Shown here in pieces: positions 13,557 through 23,498 of a DNA stretch of 44,699 nucleotides; position 1 is the first letter of the stretch; each line of letters begins with the position of its first letter. A program made the position numbers and the translations under genes. The notes below the pieces were generated by a model. It was not told the origin of the DNA, did not search any database, and saw only the letters and a list, made by a program, of their open reading frames with translations. Source of the DNA: a bacterium (GTDB lineage: Bacteria > Verrucomicrobiota > Verrucomicrobiia > Limisphaerales > UBA11358); assembly GCA_021780905.1 (NCBI GenBank), contig JAJXXW010000095.1:1-44699 (forward strand), read 5' to 3'.

Positions 13557-16500
13557 ATGAAATCCATCCCATTGCCCGCGCTTTGCGCCGGCCTGCTGGC
13601 GTTCGCCAACATCAGCCCGGCGGCCCCGACCTTGGAATCCAGTTTTGCCAATCCGCCCGATTCCACCCAGCCGCGCTGCTACTGGTATTGGATGGACGGC
13701 CAGATTTCAAAGGAGGGCATCACGCACGACATGGAAGCGATGAAGCGCGTGGGCATCGGCGAGGGTTACATCGGCGTCATCAGCGGCCAGAGCGGCACGC
13801 CGACGACCAGCACGACCAAGGCACTCACGGATGAATGGTGGAGTTACATCGAGCACGCCGTGCGCGAAGGCACGCGGCTCGGTGTGGACGTCGGCCTGTT
13901 CAATTCGCCGGGCTGGAGCCAGTCGGGCGGGCCGTGGGTGAAGCCGGCGCAGGCGATGCGCTACGTCACCCTGCCGGAAATTCGGCTGCACGGGCCGCAA
14001 CATTTCGCGGGAAAACTGCCGTTGCCGCCGGGTGAGTTTCAAGACCTCGCGGTGCTGGCCTTTCCCGCACCGGTTGGCGAAGGTGAAGCAGCCAAAATCA
14101 CCGCGCGCACACCCAAACTGGTGACTTTCGAAATGCCCGCCCCCTTCACGGCGCGAAGTCTGACGGTGCAGCCGATAAAAGAAGTCAACGTCACGGCAGA
14201 ATTGCTGGCCTCGGACGACGGCCAGCAATATCGCCCGGTGAAAAAGTTCACGATTGACCGGCATAATCTCCAGGTCAACGTTGGGCCGGTGCCGCTTGCG
14301 CCCGTCGTGGCGACGTTTCCCGCCACCACGGCCAGGTTTTTCCAATTAAAATTTTCCGCCGCCTGCGAAGTCGGCGACCTCCGGCTCTCGCCCGCCGCGC
14401 GCGTGGAAAGTTACGCGGAGAAATCGTTGCAGAAGGTGTGTCAAGTTCCACACCCGCTTTATGATTTTTACACATGGCCAACCGAAGCCGAGCCGGATAC
14501 GGCTGGTTTGGCGGTTCAACCCAATGCCGTGCGCGATATCAGCAAGTTGATGGCGGCGGACGGGACGTTGCAATGGGACGTGCCGGCGGGCGATTGGATT
14601 GTGTTGCGCACGGCAATGACGCCGACGGGCACCAAGAACGGACCTGCACCGCCGGAGGCCACCGGTTTGGAAGTTGACAAGATGAACCGCGTTCCGTTGC
14701 GGGCGCATTTTGACGCGTATGTGGGCGACCTGCTCAAACGAATGCCCGCAGCAGATCGCAAATCCTGGAAGCACGTCGTGGCCGACAGTTATGAAATGGG
14801 TCCAGAAAATTGGACGGACGGCTTTGCGGCGGATTTTCAGAAACGCTATGGTTACGATCCGTTGCCGTTCCTGCCGGTGATGACCGGGCGCGTGGTGGGC
14901 AGCGTGGATCAGTCGGACCGTTTTCTCTGGGACTTGCGGCGGTTGGTCGCGGATCGGATTGCGCAGGATTACGTCGGCGGCCTGCGCGATTTGTGCCACG
15001 AACACGGCATGAAAATGTGGCTGGAGAATTACGGCCACTGGGGGTTTCCCAGCGAGTTCCTGCTGTATGGCGGTGACTGCGATGAGATTGCCGGCGAGTT
15101 CTGGGCGAACGGCAATTTCCTGGATCAGCGCGACACCGATTATCTGGGCCGGTATGAATTGCGCGACGCTTCGTCTGCCGCGAACATTTACGGCAAGCCG
15201 GTCACGTGGGCCGAGGCCTTCACCGGCGGCCCGGCATTCATCAACTCGCCCCGCGAATTGAAGGCGCGCGGCGACTGGGCGTTCTGCCAGGGCATCAACC
15301 AATTTATGCTCCACGTTAATATTCATCAGCCGGCAGACGACAAGCTGCCCGGCGTGAATGCCTGGTTCGGCACGGAATTCAACCGCAACAACACCTGGTT
15401 TGAGTCGTCAAAGGCGTGGATAGATTATCTGCGCCGCTGCACCGTGCTGTTGCAGACCGGGAAACATGTTGCGGACGTCGCGTATTTCATCAGCGAGGAC
15501 GCGCCCAAAATGGTCGGCCCGCAACAGCCGCCCTTGCCGCCGGGTTTCGACTTTGACTTCATCAACGCCGACGTGATCGAGCACCGGCTGGCGGTTAAAG
15601 ACGGCCGCTTGGTGCTGCCGGACGGAATGAGTTACCGGCTGCTGGCGTTGCCGGAGTCCGTAACAATGCGCCCCGAATTGCTGGAAAAAATCGGCGAACT
15701 CGTGAAGGCCGGCGCGACAATCGTGGGTGCGCCGCCGTCGCGTTCGCCGAGTTTGGAAAATTTTCCAGCGTGCGACGCCGAAGTGCAAAATCTGGCTCGC
15801 GCAATCTGGGGCAACGCCGACGCGAAGCAGCCGGGTGAACATCCATTTGGCAAAGGCCGCGTGTTCTGGGGCAAAAGTCTCGACGCCATTTTTGCCGAAC
15901 TAAACGTGAAACCGGATTTTGAAACTTCGGCCAAGCTCGGTTTCACGCACCGGCACAGCGCCGATGCGGATATTTATTTTGTCGCCAATCCCAACGAAAA
16001 ATCGCTGGCGACGACCGCCGCGTTCCGTGTCGGCGACCGCGCGCCCGAATTATGGTCGCCGGATTCCGGCCGCACCGAGTGTCCGGCGATTTACGACACG
16101 GCGGATGGCGTGGTGCGGCTGCCAGTGAATTTCGAACCGGCAGGCTCCGTATTTGTGGTGTTCCGCGAAATAGCCGCGCCGAAATCTGAACGCATCGTCT
16201 CGGTCACGCGCGGTGGCCATGAAATTATCGGCGCGACGATGAAGTCGGCAGCCAGTGAAAACACGAATGGATTTCCCCTCCAGTTGACGCGGACCTCTGA
16301 TGGCCGGATTATTGCTCAAGGTGGGACGGCCGGTGATTGCGAATTAAAATTCGCTGACGGCCACACGCGCCCATTGAAAATTGCTTCCGCACCCACGCCA
16401 ATGGAAATTACCGGGCCGTGGAAAGTGAGCTTCCCGCCCGGCTGGGGCGCGCCGGAAAAAATTACGTTTGATTCGCTCACCGACTGGACCCAGCGATCCG

Positions 16501-16883
16501 AAGCCGGCATCAAGTATTTTTCCGGCAAGGCCACTTATCGCAAGATGTTTAAAATTCTCGACTCCGCACTCCGCGCTCGGCATTCCACATGGTTGCTGGA
16601 TCTTGGCAAGGTCAACGACATCGCGGTTGTGCGTGTAAACGGCCGGGAACTCGGCACGCTCTGGCATCCGCCATATCGCGTGGACATCGCCGCCGCCGTG
16701 CAGCCTGGCACAAACTCTCTCGAAGTGGATGTCGTGAACACCTGGAACAACCGGCTCGCGGGCGACGCGGCGTTGCCGGTGGAGCAGCGCCACACTTCAA
16801 TCACCGCGGCCACCGTGACGAAAGATTCACCGCTCCTGCCGGCGGGACTGCTCGGACCGGTGTCGCTGCGGCAGTTGCCCTGA
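13557..16883 (+). CDS. Secreted glycoside hydrolase, GH106 (alpha-L-rhamnosidase-like)
   Basis: The 1108-residue protein has a signal peptide (MKSIPLPALCAGLLAFANIS, cleaved near SPAAP). The N-terminal catalytic part shows family hallmarks: CYWYWMDGQISKEGITHDME, IGEGYIGVISG and GLFNSPGWSQSGGPWV (residues about 40-125). The core continues with DSYEMGPENWTDGFAADFQK and the acidic ENYGHWGFPSEFLLYGGDCD around 485-505. A C-terminal galactose-binding-like beta-sandwich, with VNGRELGTLWHPPYRVDI and VVNTWNNRL, closes the protein. Length matches GH106 enzymes, which release rhamnose from plant and microbial polysaccharides. It stands alone, with no transporter or regulator next to it. Substrate specificity cannot be read from sequence. 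Confidence 0.8.
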   Translation: MKSIPLPALCAGLLAFANISPAAPTLESSFANPPDSTQPRCYWYWMDGQISKEGITHDMEAMKRVGIGEGYIGVISGQSGTPTTSTTKALTDEWWSYIEHAVREGTRLGVDVGLFNSPGWSQSGGPWVKPAQAMRYVTLPEIRLHGPQHFAGKLPLPPGEFQDLAVLAFPAPVGEGEAAKITARTPKLVTFEMPAPFTARSLTVQPIKEVNVTAELLASDDGQQYRPVKKFTIDRHNLQVNVGPVPLAPVVATFPATTARFFQLKFSAACEVGDLRLSPAARVESYAEKSLQKVCQVPHPLYDFYTWPTEAEPDTAGLAVQPNAVRDISKLMAADGTLQWDVPAGDWIVLRTAMTPTGTKNGPAPPEATGLEVDKMNRVPLRAHFDAYVGDLLKRMPAADRKSWKHVVADSYEMGPENWTDGFAADFQKRYGYDPLPFLPVMTGRVVGSVDQSDRFLWDLRRLVADRIAQDYVGGLRDLCHEHGMKMWLENYGHWGFPSEFLLYGGDCDEIAGEFWANGNFLDQRDTDYLGRYELRDASSAANIYGKPVTWAEAFTGGPAFINSPRELKARGDWAFCQGINQFMLHVNIHQPADDKLPGVNAWFGTEFNRNNTWFESSKAWIDYLRRCTVLLQTGKHVADVAYFISEDAPKMVGPQQPPLPPGFDFDFINADVIEHRLAVKDGRLVLPDGMSYRLLALPESVTMRPELLEKIGELVKAGATIVGAPPSRSPSLENFPACDAEVQNLARAIWGNADAKQPGEHPFGKGRVFWGKSLDAIFAELNVKPDFETSAKLGFTHRHSADADIYFVANPNEKSLATTAAFRVGDRAPELWSPDSGRTECPAIYDTADGVVRLPVNFEPAGSVFVVFREIAAPKSERIVSVTRGGHEIIGATMKSAASENTNGFPLQLTRTSDGRIIAQGGTAGDCELKFADGHTRPLKIASAPTPMEITGPWKVSFPPGWGAPEKITFDSLTDWTQRSEAGIKYFSGKATYRKMFKILDSALRARHSTWLLDLGKVNDIAVVRVNGRELGTLWHPPYRVDIAAAVQPGTNSLEVDVVNTWNNRLAGDAALPVEQRHTSITAATVTKDSPLLPAGLLGPVSLRQLP

Positions 16884-17005
16884 ATCGTTACGGCAGTTGC
16901 CTCCCGGCTGGCCGTCGAGCGGGGCGAAAATCGGCCCGCGCCGCCGTCCCGGCCGTAAGTGAGATTGCCTTTGCCGTTTTTGTCCGCCAGACTGTCCGCT
17001 TAACG

Positions 17006-18511
17006 ATGAGCAAATGCTTTTACATCACTACGGCGATTGATTACGTCAACGGCCAGCCGCACCTCGGCCACGCCTACGAAAAAATAATCGCCGACGTGAT
17101 CGCACGGTCGCGGCGCAGCCTGGGCCAGGCGGTTTTTTTCCTGACCGGCCTGGACGAGCACGGCCAGAAAGTCCAGCAGGCCGCGCAGGCGGAGAAGAGG
17201 AATCCGCAGGAATACTGCGACGCGCTGGCGGCGGACTGGCAGGCGTTCGCCCAAAAGCTGGCGCTGACCAACAATGATTTCGTGCGCACCACGCAGCCGC
17301 GCCACAAGGAATTTGTGCAGGCCACGCTCGCCACGCTCAATGACGCCGGCCATTTCTACAAGGCGACTTACACCGGCTTTTATTCGGCGAAGGAGGAGAC
17401 GTTCCTCACCGAAAAGGACCGGTTGCCCGACGGCACGTTCGACGCGAGCTACGGCGAGGTCGTCGAACTCAGGGAGGACAATTATTACTTCAAGCTCGGC
17501 GCGCACCAGCAATGGCTGATTGACACCATCGAAGCGAACCCGGATTTCATCGCGCCGTCGTATCGCCGCAACGAGGTGCTGGGCTTTCTCAAGAACCACA
17601 CGCTCGAAGATTTGTGCATCTCGCGGCCCGTGGCGCGATTGAACTGGGGTATTCCTCTGCCGTTCGACCCGGAGTTCGTCACCTACGTCTGGTTCGACGC
17701 GCTGGTGAATTACACCAGCATTGCCAAGGCACATCAGGAACTTGGCCTTTGGCCCGCCGACATCCACGTGATCGGCAAGGACATCGTGAAATTTCATGCC
17801 GTCTATTGGCCGATCATGCTCAAGGCGATGGGCCTGCCGCTGCCGAAACAGATTCTCGTCCACGGATGGTGGCAGAAGGACGGCGCGAAAATTTCCAAAA
17901 GCACCGGCAACGTCGTGGACCCGGTAGCGGTCATCAACGAATGGGGCTTGGACGCCTTCCGATACTACGTTTTGCGCGAACTCGACATCGGCCCGGACGG
18001 CAACTGGACCGACCCCGGTTTCCGCTCGCGCTATCAGGCCGAACTTGCCAACGGCCTGGGCAACCTTGTCAACCGCTCGCTCTCCATGCTCAAGCGCTAC
18101 CGCAACGGCGTCGTGCCGGCGAAGTCGAACGACCTCGCCGCCGACGCGGCCAAGGCGGCGGACGAAACCCGCGCCTGGCTCCGGCAAAGCCAGCTTCAGG
18201 CGGCGTTGCAAAGCATCTGGGGCCTGGTGAACCGCGCCAACAAATACGTGGACGAAACCGCGCCGTTCAAACTGGCGAAAGACCCGGCGCAGGCGCAGCG
18301 GCTGGATGACGTGCTCTACAATCTGGCCGAGTCCTGCCGCGTGCTGGCGGTGCTGCTGAATCCGTTCCTGCCGGGCACTTCCGCGAAGATCTACGCACAA
18401 CTCGGTTTGACCAACGCGCCGGACCAACTGGCCGATGCGACCTGGGGCGGATTGCCGGCGGGGCACACGATTGGCGAACCGGCACCGTTGTTTCCGCGCA
18501 AGGATGTTTGA
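17006..18511 (+). CDS. metG: Methionyl-tRNA synthetase
   Basis: The start ATG 17006 is chosen because the Rossmann domain begins at once (MSKCFYITTAIDYVNGQPHL). The 501-residue enzyme charges tRNA-Met. The class I signature is HLGH at 19-22 and KISKS lies near 295. The anticodon-binding helical domain follows (NLVNRSLSMLKRY). In the connective-peptide insert, where most MetRS carry a Cys4 zinc knuckle, the sequence is FYSAKEETFLTEKDRLPDG with no cysteine. This is the zinc-less subtype. There is no C-terminal tRNA-binding EMAP-like domain, so it is the short form. A longer frame reaches upstream but overlaps the glycosidase and has no synthetase-like sequence. Confidence 0.95.
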   Translation: MSKCFYITTAIDYVNGQPHLGHAYEKIIADVIARSRRSLGQAVFFLTGLDEHGQKVQQAAQAEKRNPQEYCDALAADWQAFAQKLALTNNDFVRTTQPRHKEFVQATLATLNDAGHFYKATYTGFYSAKEETFLTEKDRLPDGTFDASYGEVVELREDNYYFKLGAHQQWLIDTIEANPDFIAPSYRRNEVLGFLKNHTLEDLCISRPVARLNWGIPLPFDPEFVTYVWFDALVNYTSIAKAHQELGLWPADIHVIGKDIVKFHAVYWPIMLKAMGLPLPKQILVHGWWQKDGAKISKSTGNVVDPVAVINEWGLDAFRYYVLRELDIGPDGNWTDPGFRSRYQAELANGLGNLVNRSLSMLKRYRNGVVPAKSNDLAADAAKAADETRAWLRQSQLQAALQSIWGLVNRANKYVDETAPFKLAKDPAQAQRLDDVLYNLAESCRVLAVLLNPFLPGTSAKIYAQLGLTNAPDQLADATWGGLPAGHTIGEPAPLFPRKDV

Positions 18512-19229
18512 CGCCAGGCCGGAAAGCCGCCAAGGACCGCGACGGTTTTAGAAATCCCGGCCGGACTGACAGGGTTGGAATTTATTTTGGATGGAATTTC
18601 TACAAAGATTCCGCGCCGACAGCGCCCGGGAAGAAAGCGGCGGCGGGTGCCGACCGCCCAGACGCTGACGCGAAAAAATGGCCCATGACGACCGCAGGCG
18701 TGGTGGTGGAATCGACGGCCGGAGCCGGATGAATGTTATTCGTGGTGGTTTTCACAGGCAGACTTTAGCACCGACGCTCCATCGCGTCAGTGGTGTGCCT
18801 GCTCATTTAATCCCAAGCTTGCGGCTCATTTCAACCGGCTCTGCTTCCGTGGGTGAAACGCGTCCCTAATACCGGCGATGCCCAAAAGTGCACGACAGCA
18901 CCGCCAACCATATACAGCCACAACTCTTTCGAGCCGCTGCATAACTTACCGCTTGGCTGGCAAACCAGGAAATTGATGAAATGGTCGGCATTCCGATCTT
19001 GTCCCTACATATCAAAGAACTGCTGGATGTGACACATCTCGGGCCTCTAACTGTGCCACAATGCGCTTTTGGCACAGTTAGGGGCGGTTTCAAATTCAAC
19101 TGGAAAACGATCATTGTGCTTTGTTTAAGCGCATTTCCCGACTTTTCCTCCGATTGGCACACTTCGGCATCTTTATTGCGTAGAGGACGGAAGCAGATTT
19201 TTGACGAAACAATTTAAACATTTGATTTT
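18512..19229. other. Intergenic region upstream of dnaK
   Basis: About 720 bases with no convincing gene; small frames on both strands show no ribosome sites or conserved motifs. It contains the inverted repeat at 19045-19085. I looked for the CIRCE sequence (TTAGCACTC-N9-GAGTGCTAA) and do not see it. Confidence 0.45.
19045..19085. promoter_or_regulatory. Perfect inverted repeat upstream of dnaK (operator or hairpin)
   Basis: TAACTGTGCCA (19049-19059) pairs exactly with TGGCACAGTTA (19071-19081) around an 11-base spacer, and flanking CCTC/GGGG extend the stem. No T run follows, so it is a poor terminator. It sits about 145 bases before the dnaK start and could be a regulatory operator or an RNA hairpin in a long leader. 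Confidence 0.45.
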
Positions 19230-21170
19230 ATGGCAAAAGTATTAGGCATTGATTTAGGCACCACGAACTCTTGCATGGCGGTCATGGAAGGCGGCGAGCC
19301 GCTCGTGCTCGAAAATTCCGAAGGCAAGCGCACCACGCCGTCGGTCGTCGCGTTCACCAAGACCGGCGAGCGCATTGTCGGCGACGCGGCCAAGCGCCAG
19401 GCCGTCACCAATTCGCGCAACACGATCTATTCCATCAAGCGCTTCATGGGCCGCAAGTTCGATGAAGTCGGCGAAGAGATTAAGCGCATGCCTTACAAAG
19501 TTGTGAAGGCTTCCAATGGCGATTGCGCCGTGGAAGTCGAAGTCGAAGGCAAGCCGAAGCAATTCTCGCCGCAGGAAATTTCCGCGATGATTCTCGCCAA
19601 GTTGAAAGCCGACGCCGAAACGCGCCTCGGCGAAAAAATTTCGCAGGCCGTCATCACGGTGCCCGCGTATTTCAACGACTCGCAGCGCCAGGCCACGAAA
19701 GACGCCGGCCGCATCGCCGGTCTGGAAGTGCTCCGCATCATCAACGAGCCGACCGCTGCGTCGCTCGCTTACGGCCTCGACAAGAAGAAGGACGAGAAAA
19801 TCGCCGTGTATGACTTGGGCGGCGGCACGTTTGATATTTCTGTTTTGGAAATCGGCGACGGCGTGTTTGAAGTGAAGGCCACCAACGGCGACACGCACCT
19901 CGGCGGTGACGACTGGGATAATACTTTGATGGACTGGATTCTCGATGAATTCAAAAAGGAATCCGGCATGGATCTCCGCAAGCAGCCCGACGCGCTCCAG
20001 CGCATCAAGGAAGAAGCGGAAAAAGCCAAGATCGCGCTCTCCAGCTCGACCACTTACGACATCAATCTGCCGTTCATCACGGCGGATGCCAGCGGACCGA
20101 AGCACATCCAGAAAAATCTCACGCGCGCCAAGATGGAGCAGCTCACGGACAGCCTGTTCGAGCGCACCATCAAACCCGTCAACGCCTGTCTCAAGGACGC
20201 GGGCATCGAAGCCAGCAAGATTGACGAACTCGTGCTCGTCGGCGGCATGACCCGCATGCCGCGCGTCGTCGAAACCGCGCACAAGCTCATCAACAAAGCC
20301 CCGCATCAGGGCGTGAATCCGGACGAAGTCGTCGCCATCGGCGCCGGCATCCAGGGCGGCGTGCTCAAGGGCGAAGTGAAGGACGTGCTCCTGCTCGACG
20401 TGACGCCGCTCTCGCTCGGCATCGAAACGCTCGGTGGCGTGTTCACGAAATTGATCGAACGCAACACCACGATTCCCTCGCGCAAATCGGAAATTTTCTC
20501 CACCGCCAGCGACAGCCAGCCCGGCGTTGAGATTCACGTTCTTCAGGGCGAACGCCAGTTTGCCCGCGACAACAAGACCATTGGCAAATTTAACCTGGCC
20601 GACATTCCGCCCGCGCCGCGCGGCGTGCCGCAGATTGAAGTGACTTTCGACATTGATGCCAACGGCATTTTGCACGTCGGCGCGAAAGACCTCGGCACCG
20701 GCAAGGAACAGAAGATCACCATCACGGCCAGCAGCGGCCTCTCGAAGGACGAAGTCGAGAAGATGCGCAAGGACGCCGAGCTGCACGCCGACGAGGACAA
20801 GGCCAAGAAGGAAGAGATCGAGACGCGCAACGAGGTGGACAACGCCGTTTATCGCACCGAGAAACTGGTCAAGGACAACGCCGATAAGATCTCGGCCGAT
20901 GACAAGACCAAGCTCGAAACCGCGATTGCCGCCGCGAAGGAAGCGCTCAAGGGCAGCGACAGCGCCGCCATCAAATCCGCCGGTGAGAAGCTGAACGAAG
21001 CCGCGCAGGCGATTGGCGCGGAACTTTACAAAGCCGCCGCCGCGAAGGCGCAGGCTGACAAGGCGCAAGCCAGCGGCCAAGGTGGCCCGGCCGGCGAGGC
21101 ACCGAAGTCCGAGGAAAAGAAAAAGGACGACGGCGTGATTGACGCAGAAGTCGTGGACGAAAAGAAATAA
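19230..21170 (+). CDS. dnaK: Chaperone DnaK (Hsp70)
   Basis: The 646-residue protein is full length. The ATPase domain shows [17 protein letters not shown] at 5-21, the second phosphate motif [15 protein letters not shown] near 195, and [12 protein letters not shown] near 335. The substrate-binding domain ([20 protein letters not shown]) and helical lid follow. The tail ends in [14 protein letters not shown], the usual acidic C-terminus where GrpE/DnaJ partners and clients engage. It refolds and protects cytoplasmic proteins in cycles of ATP hydrolysis. dnaJ and grpE are absent here; groES and groEL follow on the same strand. The start ATG at 19230 has no clear ribosome site. Confidence 0.98.
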   Translation: MAKVLGIDLGTTNSCMAVMEGGEPLVLENSEGKRTTPSVVAFTKTGERIVGDAAKRQAVTNSRNTIYSIKRFMGRKFDEVGEEIKRMPYKVVKASNGDCAVEVEVEGKPKQFSPQEISAMILAKLKADAETRLGEKISQAVITVPAYFNDSQRQATKDAGRIAGLEVLRIINEPTAASLAYGLDKKKDEKIAVYDLGGGTFDISVLEIGDGVFEVKATNGDTHLGGDDWDNTLMDWILDEFKKESGMDLRKQPDALQRIKEEAEKAKIALSSSTTYDINLPFITADASGPKHIQKNLTRAKMEQLTDSLFERTIKPVNACLKDAGIEASKIDELVLVGGMTRMPRVVETAHKLINKAPHQGVNPDEVVAIGAGIQGGVLKGEVKDVLLLDVTPLSLGIETLGGVFTKLIERNTTIPSRKSEIFSTASDSQPGVEIHVLQGERQFARDNKTIGKFNLADIPPAPRGVPQIEVTFDIDANGILHVGAKDLGTGKEQKITITASSGLSKDEVEKMRKDAELHADEDKAKKEEIETRNEVDNAVYRTEKLVKDNADKISADDKTKLETAIAAAKEALKGSDSAAIKSAGEKLNEAAQAIGAELYKAAAAKAQADKAQASGQGGPAGEAPKSEEKKKDDGVIDAEVVDEKK

Positions 21171-21187
21171 TTTGCAACCGCGAACTA

Positions 21188-21236
21188 CGCGAAATACACG
21201 AACAAAAAAAATTTCGCGTGGTTCGCGTATTTCGCG
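21188..21236. repeat. Hairpin-forming repeat between dnaK and groES
   Basis: CGCGAAATACACGAAC (21188-21203) pairs with GTTCGCGTATTTCGCG (21221-21236) with one G-T pair, around an A/T-rich loop. There is no U tract, so it is more like a dispersed palindromic repeat than a terminator. Confidence 0.45.
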
Positions 21237-21320
21237 GTGAAATAAAAATTTTCCCGCCGCGAGTGCGGACCGGGAGTTAATTAAGCAGTCAACAAAACAA
21301 ACAACCAAAGAAAAAATAGT

Positions 21321-21614
21321 ATGGCACTGAACATCAAACCGCTCGGCGACCGCATCCTCGTGGAAGCCGTCGAAGAGAAGGAAGTCAAAAAGGGCGGCAT
21401 CATCATCCCCGACACCGCCAAAGAGAAACCGCAGGAAGGCATTGTCCGCGTGCTCGGCACCGGCAAGCTGGACGACGAAGGCAAACGCATCCCGTTTGAA
21501 GTCAAGGTCGGCGACCGCGTGCTCGTTTCCAAATACGGTGGCACGGAAATCAAGATTGACGGCAAGGAATACAAGATCTTCGGCGCGGATGACCTCGTCG
21601 CGATCCTGAGCTAA
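21321..21614 (+). CDS. groES: Co-chaperonin GroES (Hsp10)
   Basis: The 97-residue protein is the standard size. The N-terminal [22 protein letters not shown] and the mobile loop [18 protein letters not shown] (residues about 23-40) bind Gro[18 protein letters not shown] and the end DDLVAILS complete the beta-barrel. It caps the GroEL cavity as a heptamer. It lies between dnaK and groEL on the same strand. The leader holds no CIRCE element. Confidence 0.97.
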   Translation: MALNIKPLGDRILVEAVEEKEVKKGGIIIPDTAKEKPQEGIVRVLGTGKLDDEGKRIPFEVKVGDRVLVSKYGGTEIKIDGKEYKIFGADDLVAILS

Positions 21615-21625
21615 GAAATTTAACC

Positions 21626-21681
21626 GGTAGGGCGCGTCACTCTGTGCGCGCCACGGCGGGCAGAGGACTGCCTGCCCTACC
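21626..21681. repeat. GGTAGGG...CCCTACC palindromic element, copy 1
   Basis: GGTAGGGC and GCCCTACC bracket a GC-rich centre of about 40 bases with further internal pairing (GCGCG...GCGCGC). A second element with the same ends lies just after groEL at 23374-23423. Probably a REP-like dispersed repeat; it may stabilise or separate groES and groEL messages. Confidence 0.5.
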
Positions 21682-21717
21682 AAAAACCAACAAACAAAAA
21701 TTAACTAAAAAAAAATT

Positions 21718-23370
21718 ATGGCAGCTAAACAATTGGTATTCGACGAACAGGCACGGCAGGCGTTGCTTCGCGGCGTGCAGAAACTTTCCCGCGCCGTGGT
21801 CGCCACGCTCGGACCGAAAGGCCGCAACGTCGTCATTGACAAAAAATTCGGTTCCCCGACGGTGACCAAGGACGGCGTCACGGTCGCGAAGGAAATCGAA
21901 CTGGAAGACGCGTATGAAAACATGGGCGCCCAGATGGTCCGCGAAGTCGCGAGCAAGACCAGCGACACCGCCGGCGACGGCACCACCACCGCGACGGTTT
22001 TGGCCGAGGCGATTTATCGCGAAGGCCTGAAGTTCGTCACCAGCGGCGCGAACCCGATCGGCATCCAGCGCGGCATCAACAAGGCCGTGGAAGCCGCCGT
22101 TGGCCAGCTCGACAAAATCTCCAAGAAGGTCAAGGACAAGGAGGAAATCAAGCAGGTTGCGGCCGTGTCCGCCAACTGGGATTTTGAAATCGCCGACAAA
22201 ATCGCCGACGCGATGGACAAAGTTGGCAAGGACGGCACGATCACCGTGGAAGAAGCGAAGTCCATCGAGACGACGCTCGAAGTGGTCGAAGGCATGCAGT
22301 TCGACAAGGGCTATCTCTCACCGTATTTCGTCACGAACGCCGAGACGATGGAAGTGAAGATGGAAGATCCTTACATCCTGATTTTCGAAAAGAAGATCAG
22401 CAACCTGAAAGACTTGCTGCCGTTGCTCGAAAAAGCCGCGCGCACCGGCAAGCCGCTGCTCATCATCGCCGAAGAAGTCGAAGGCGAAGCGCTCGCGACC
22501 CTCGTGGTCAACAAGCTGCGCGGCACGCTGAATGTGTGCGCCGTGAAAGCGCCGGGCTTCGGCGACCGCCGCAAAGCCATGATGGAAGACATCGCGGTGC
22601 TCACCGGCGGCAAGTTCATCAGCGAAGACCTCGGCATCAAGCTCGAGAGCATTGAGCTCACCGACCTTGGCCGCGCGAAGACCGTCGTGATTGACAAGGA
22701 AAACACCACCATCGTTGAAGGCGGCGGCAAGAACAGCGACATCCAGGGCCGCGTGAATCAAATCCGCCGGCAGATCGAGGAAACCACCTCGGACTACGAC
22801 CGTGAAAAATTGCAGGAACGCCTGGCGAAACTCGCCGGTGGCGTGGCCGTCATCAACGTCGGTGCCGCAACCGAAAGCGAAATGAAGGAAAAGAAAATGC
22901 GCGTGGAAGACGCGTTGCACGCGACCCGCGCGGCGGTCGAAGAGGGCATTGTCGCCGGTGGCGGAGTGGCGCTCATCCGCTGCATTGCGGCCATTGAAGC
23001 GGTCAAGCCGTCGAATGACGACGAGGCCATCGGCGTCGGTATCGTGAAGCGCGCCGTGGAGTCTCCGCTCCGCGCGCTCGCCGCGAACGCCGGCGTGGAA
23101 GGCAGCGTCATCGTCGAGGCGGTCAAGAAGAGCAAAGGCAACGAAGGTTACAATGTCGCCACCGGCGAATACCAGGACCTCGTGAAAGCCGGCATTGTTG
23201 ACCCGAAGAAAGTCACCCGCAGCGCATTGCAAAACGCGGCGTCCATCGCCGGTCTGCTGCTCACCACCGAGTGTCTGATCACCGACCTGCCGGAGAAGGA
23301 AAAACCGGCGGCTGGTGGCGGCCACGGCGGCGGCGGCATGGGCGGCGGCATGGGCGGAATGGATTATTGA
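21718..23370 (+). CDS. groEL: Chaperonin GroEL (Hsp60)
   Basis: The 550-residue protein is full length. The equatorial domain has [23 protein letters not shown] (about 29-52) and the ATP motif [13 protein letters not shown] near 84-96. The apical domain has [15 protein letters not shown] and [22 protein letters not shown]. The return equatorial segment [18 protein letters not shown] lies near 400-420. The Gly/Met-rich tail [13 protein letters not shown] ends in Asp-Tyr after the usual GGM repeats, a small departure. It forms the double-ring folding chamber with GroES. Confidence 0.98.
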   Translation: MAAKQLVFDEQARQALLRGVQKLSRAVVATLGPKGRNVVIDKKFGSPTVTKDGVTVAKEIELEDAYENMGAQMVREVASKTSDTAGDGTTTATVLAEAIYREGLKFVTSGANPIGIQRGINKAVEAAVGQLDKISKKVKDKEEIKQVAAVSANWDFEIADKIADAMDKVGKDGTITVEEAKSIETTLEVVEGMQFDKGYLSPYFVTNAETMEVKMEDPYILIFEKKISNLKDLLPLLEKAARTGKPLLIIAEEVEGEALATLVVNKLRGTLNVCAVKAPGFGDRRKAMMEDIAVLTGGKFISEDLGIKLESIELTDLGRAKTVVIDKENTTIVEGGGKNSDIQGRVNQIRRQIEETTSDYDREKLQERLAKLAGGVAVINVGAATESEMKEKKMRVEDALHATRAAVEEGIVAGGGVALIRCIAAIEAVKPSNDDEAIGVGIVKRAVESPLRALAANAGVEGSVIVEAVKKSKGNEGYNVATGEYQDLVKAGIVDPKKVTRSALQNAASIAGLLLTTECLITDLPEKEKPAAGGGHGGGGMGGGMGGMDY

Positions 23371-23373
23371 TCC

Positions 23374-23423
23374 GGTAGGGACGACCCGCCGGTCGTCTGG
23401 TTGCGCCGCCGCGCAACCCTACC
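23374..23423. repeat. GGTAGGG...CCCTACC palindromic element, copy 2
   Basis: Same ends as 21626-21681 but a different centre (ACGACCCGCCGGTCGT). It lies immediately after the groEL stop and before the terminator at 23445. Confidence 0.5.
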
Positions 23424-23444
23424 TGATTCGAGGAACCGAAACAG

Positions 23445-23478
23445 AACGCGGCCGGAAGAAATTCCGGCCGCGTTTTTT
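23445..23478 (+). terminator. Rho-independent terminator after groEL
   Basis: AACGCGGCCGGA (23445-23456) pairs perfectly with TCCGGCCGCGTT (23463-23474) around a 6-base loop and runs into TTTTTT. It ends the dnaK-groES-groEL block. Its A-poor left flank makes it weaker in the opposite direction for proC. Confidence 0.85.
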
Positions 23479-23498
23479 GGTATGCCAACGCCGGGCGA

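Noticed and set aside
19045..19085. CIRCE operator or rho-independent terminator.
   Set aside because: The sequence differs from CIRCE and no T run follows the stem.
19254..21683. An 809-codon open frame on the minus strand opposite dnaK and groES.
   Set aside because: It mirrors the dnaK frame, has Arg/Gly/Ala/Val-skewed composition and spans an intergenic gap. It is a GC-rich antisense shadow.
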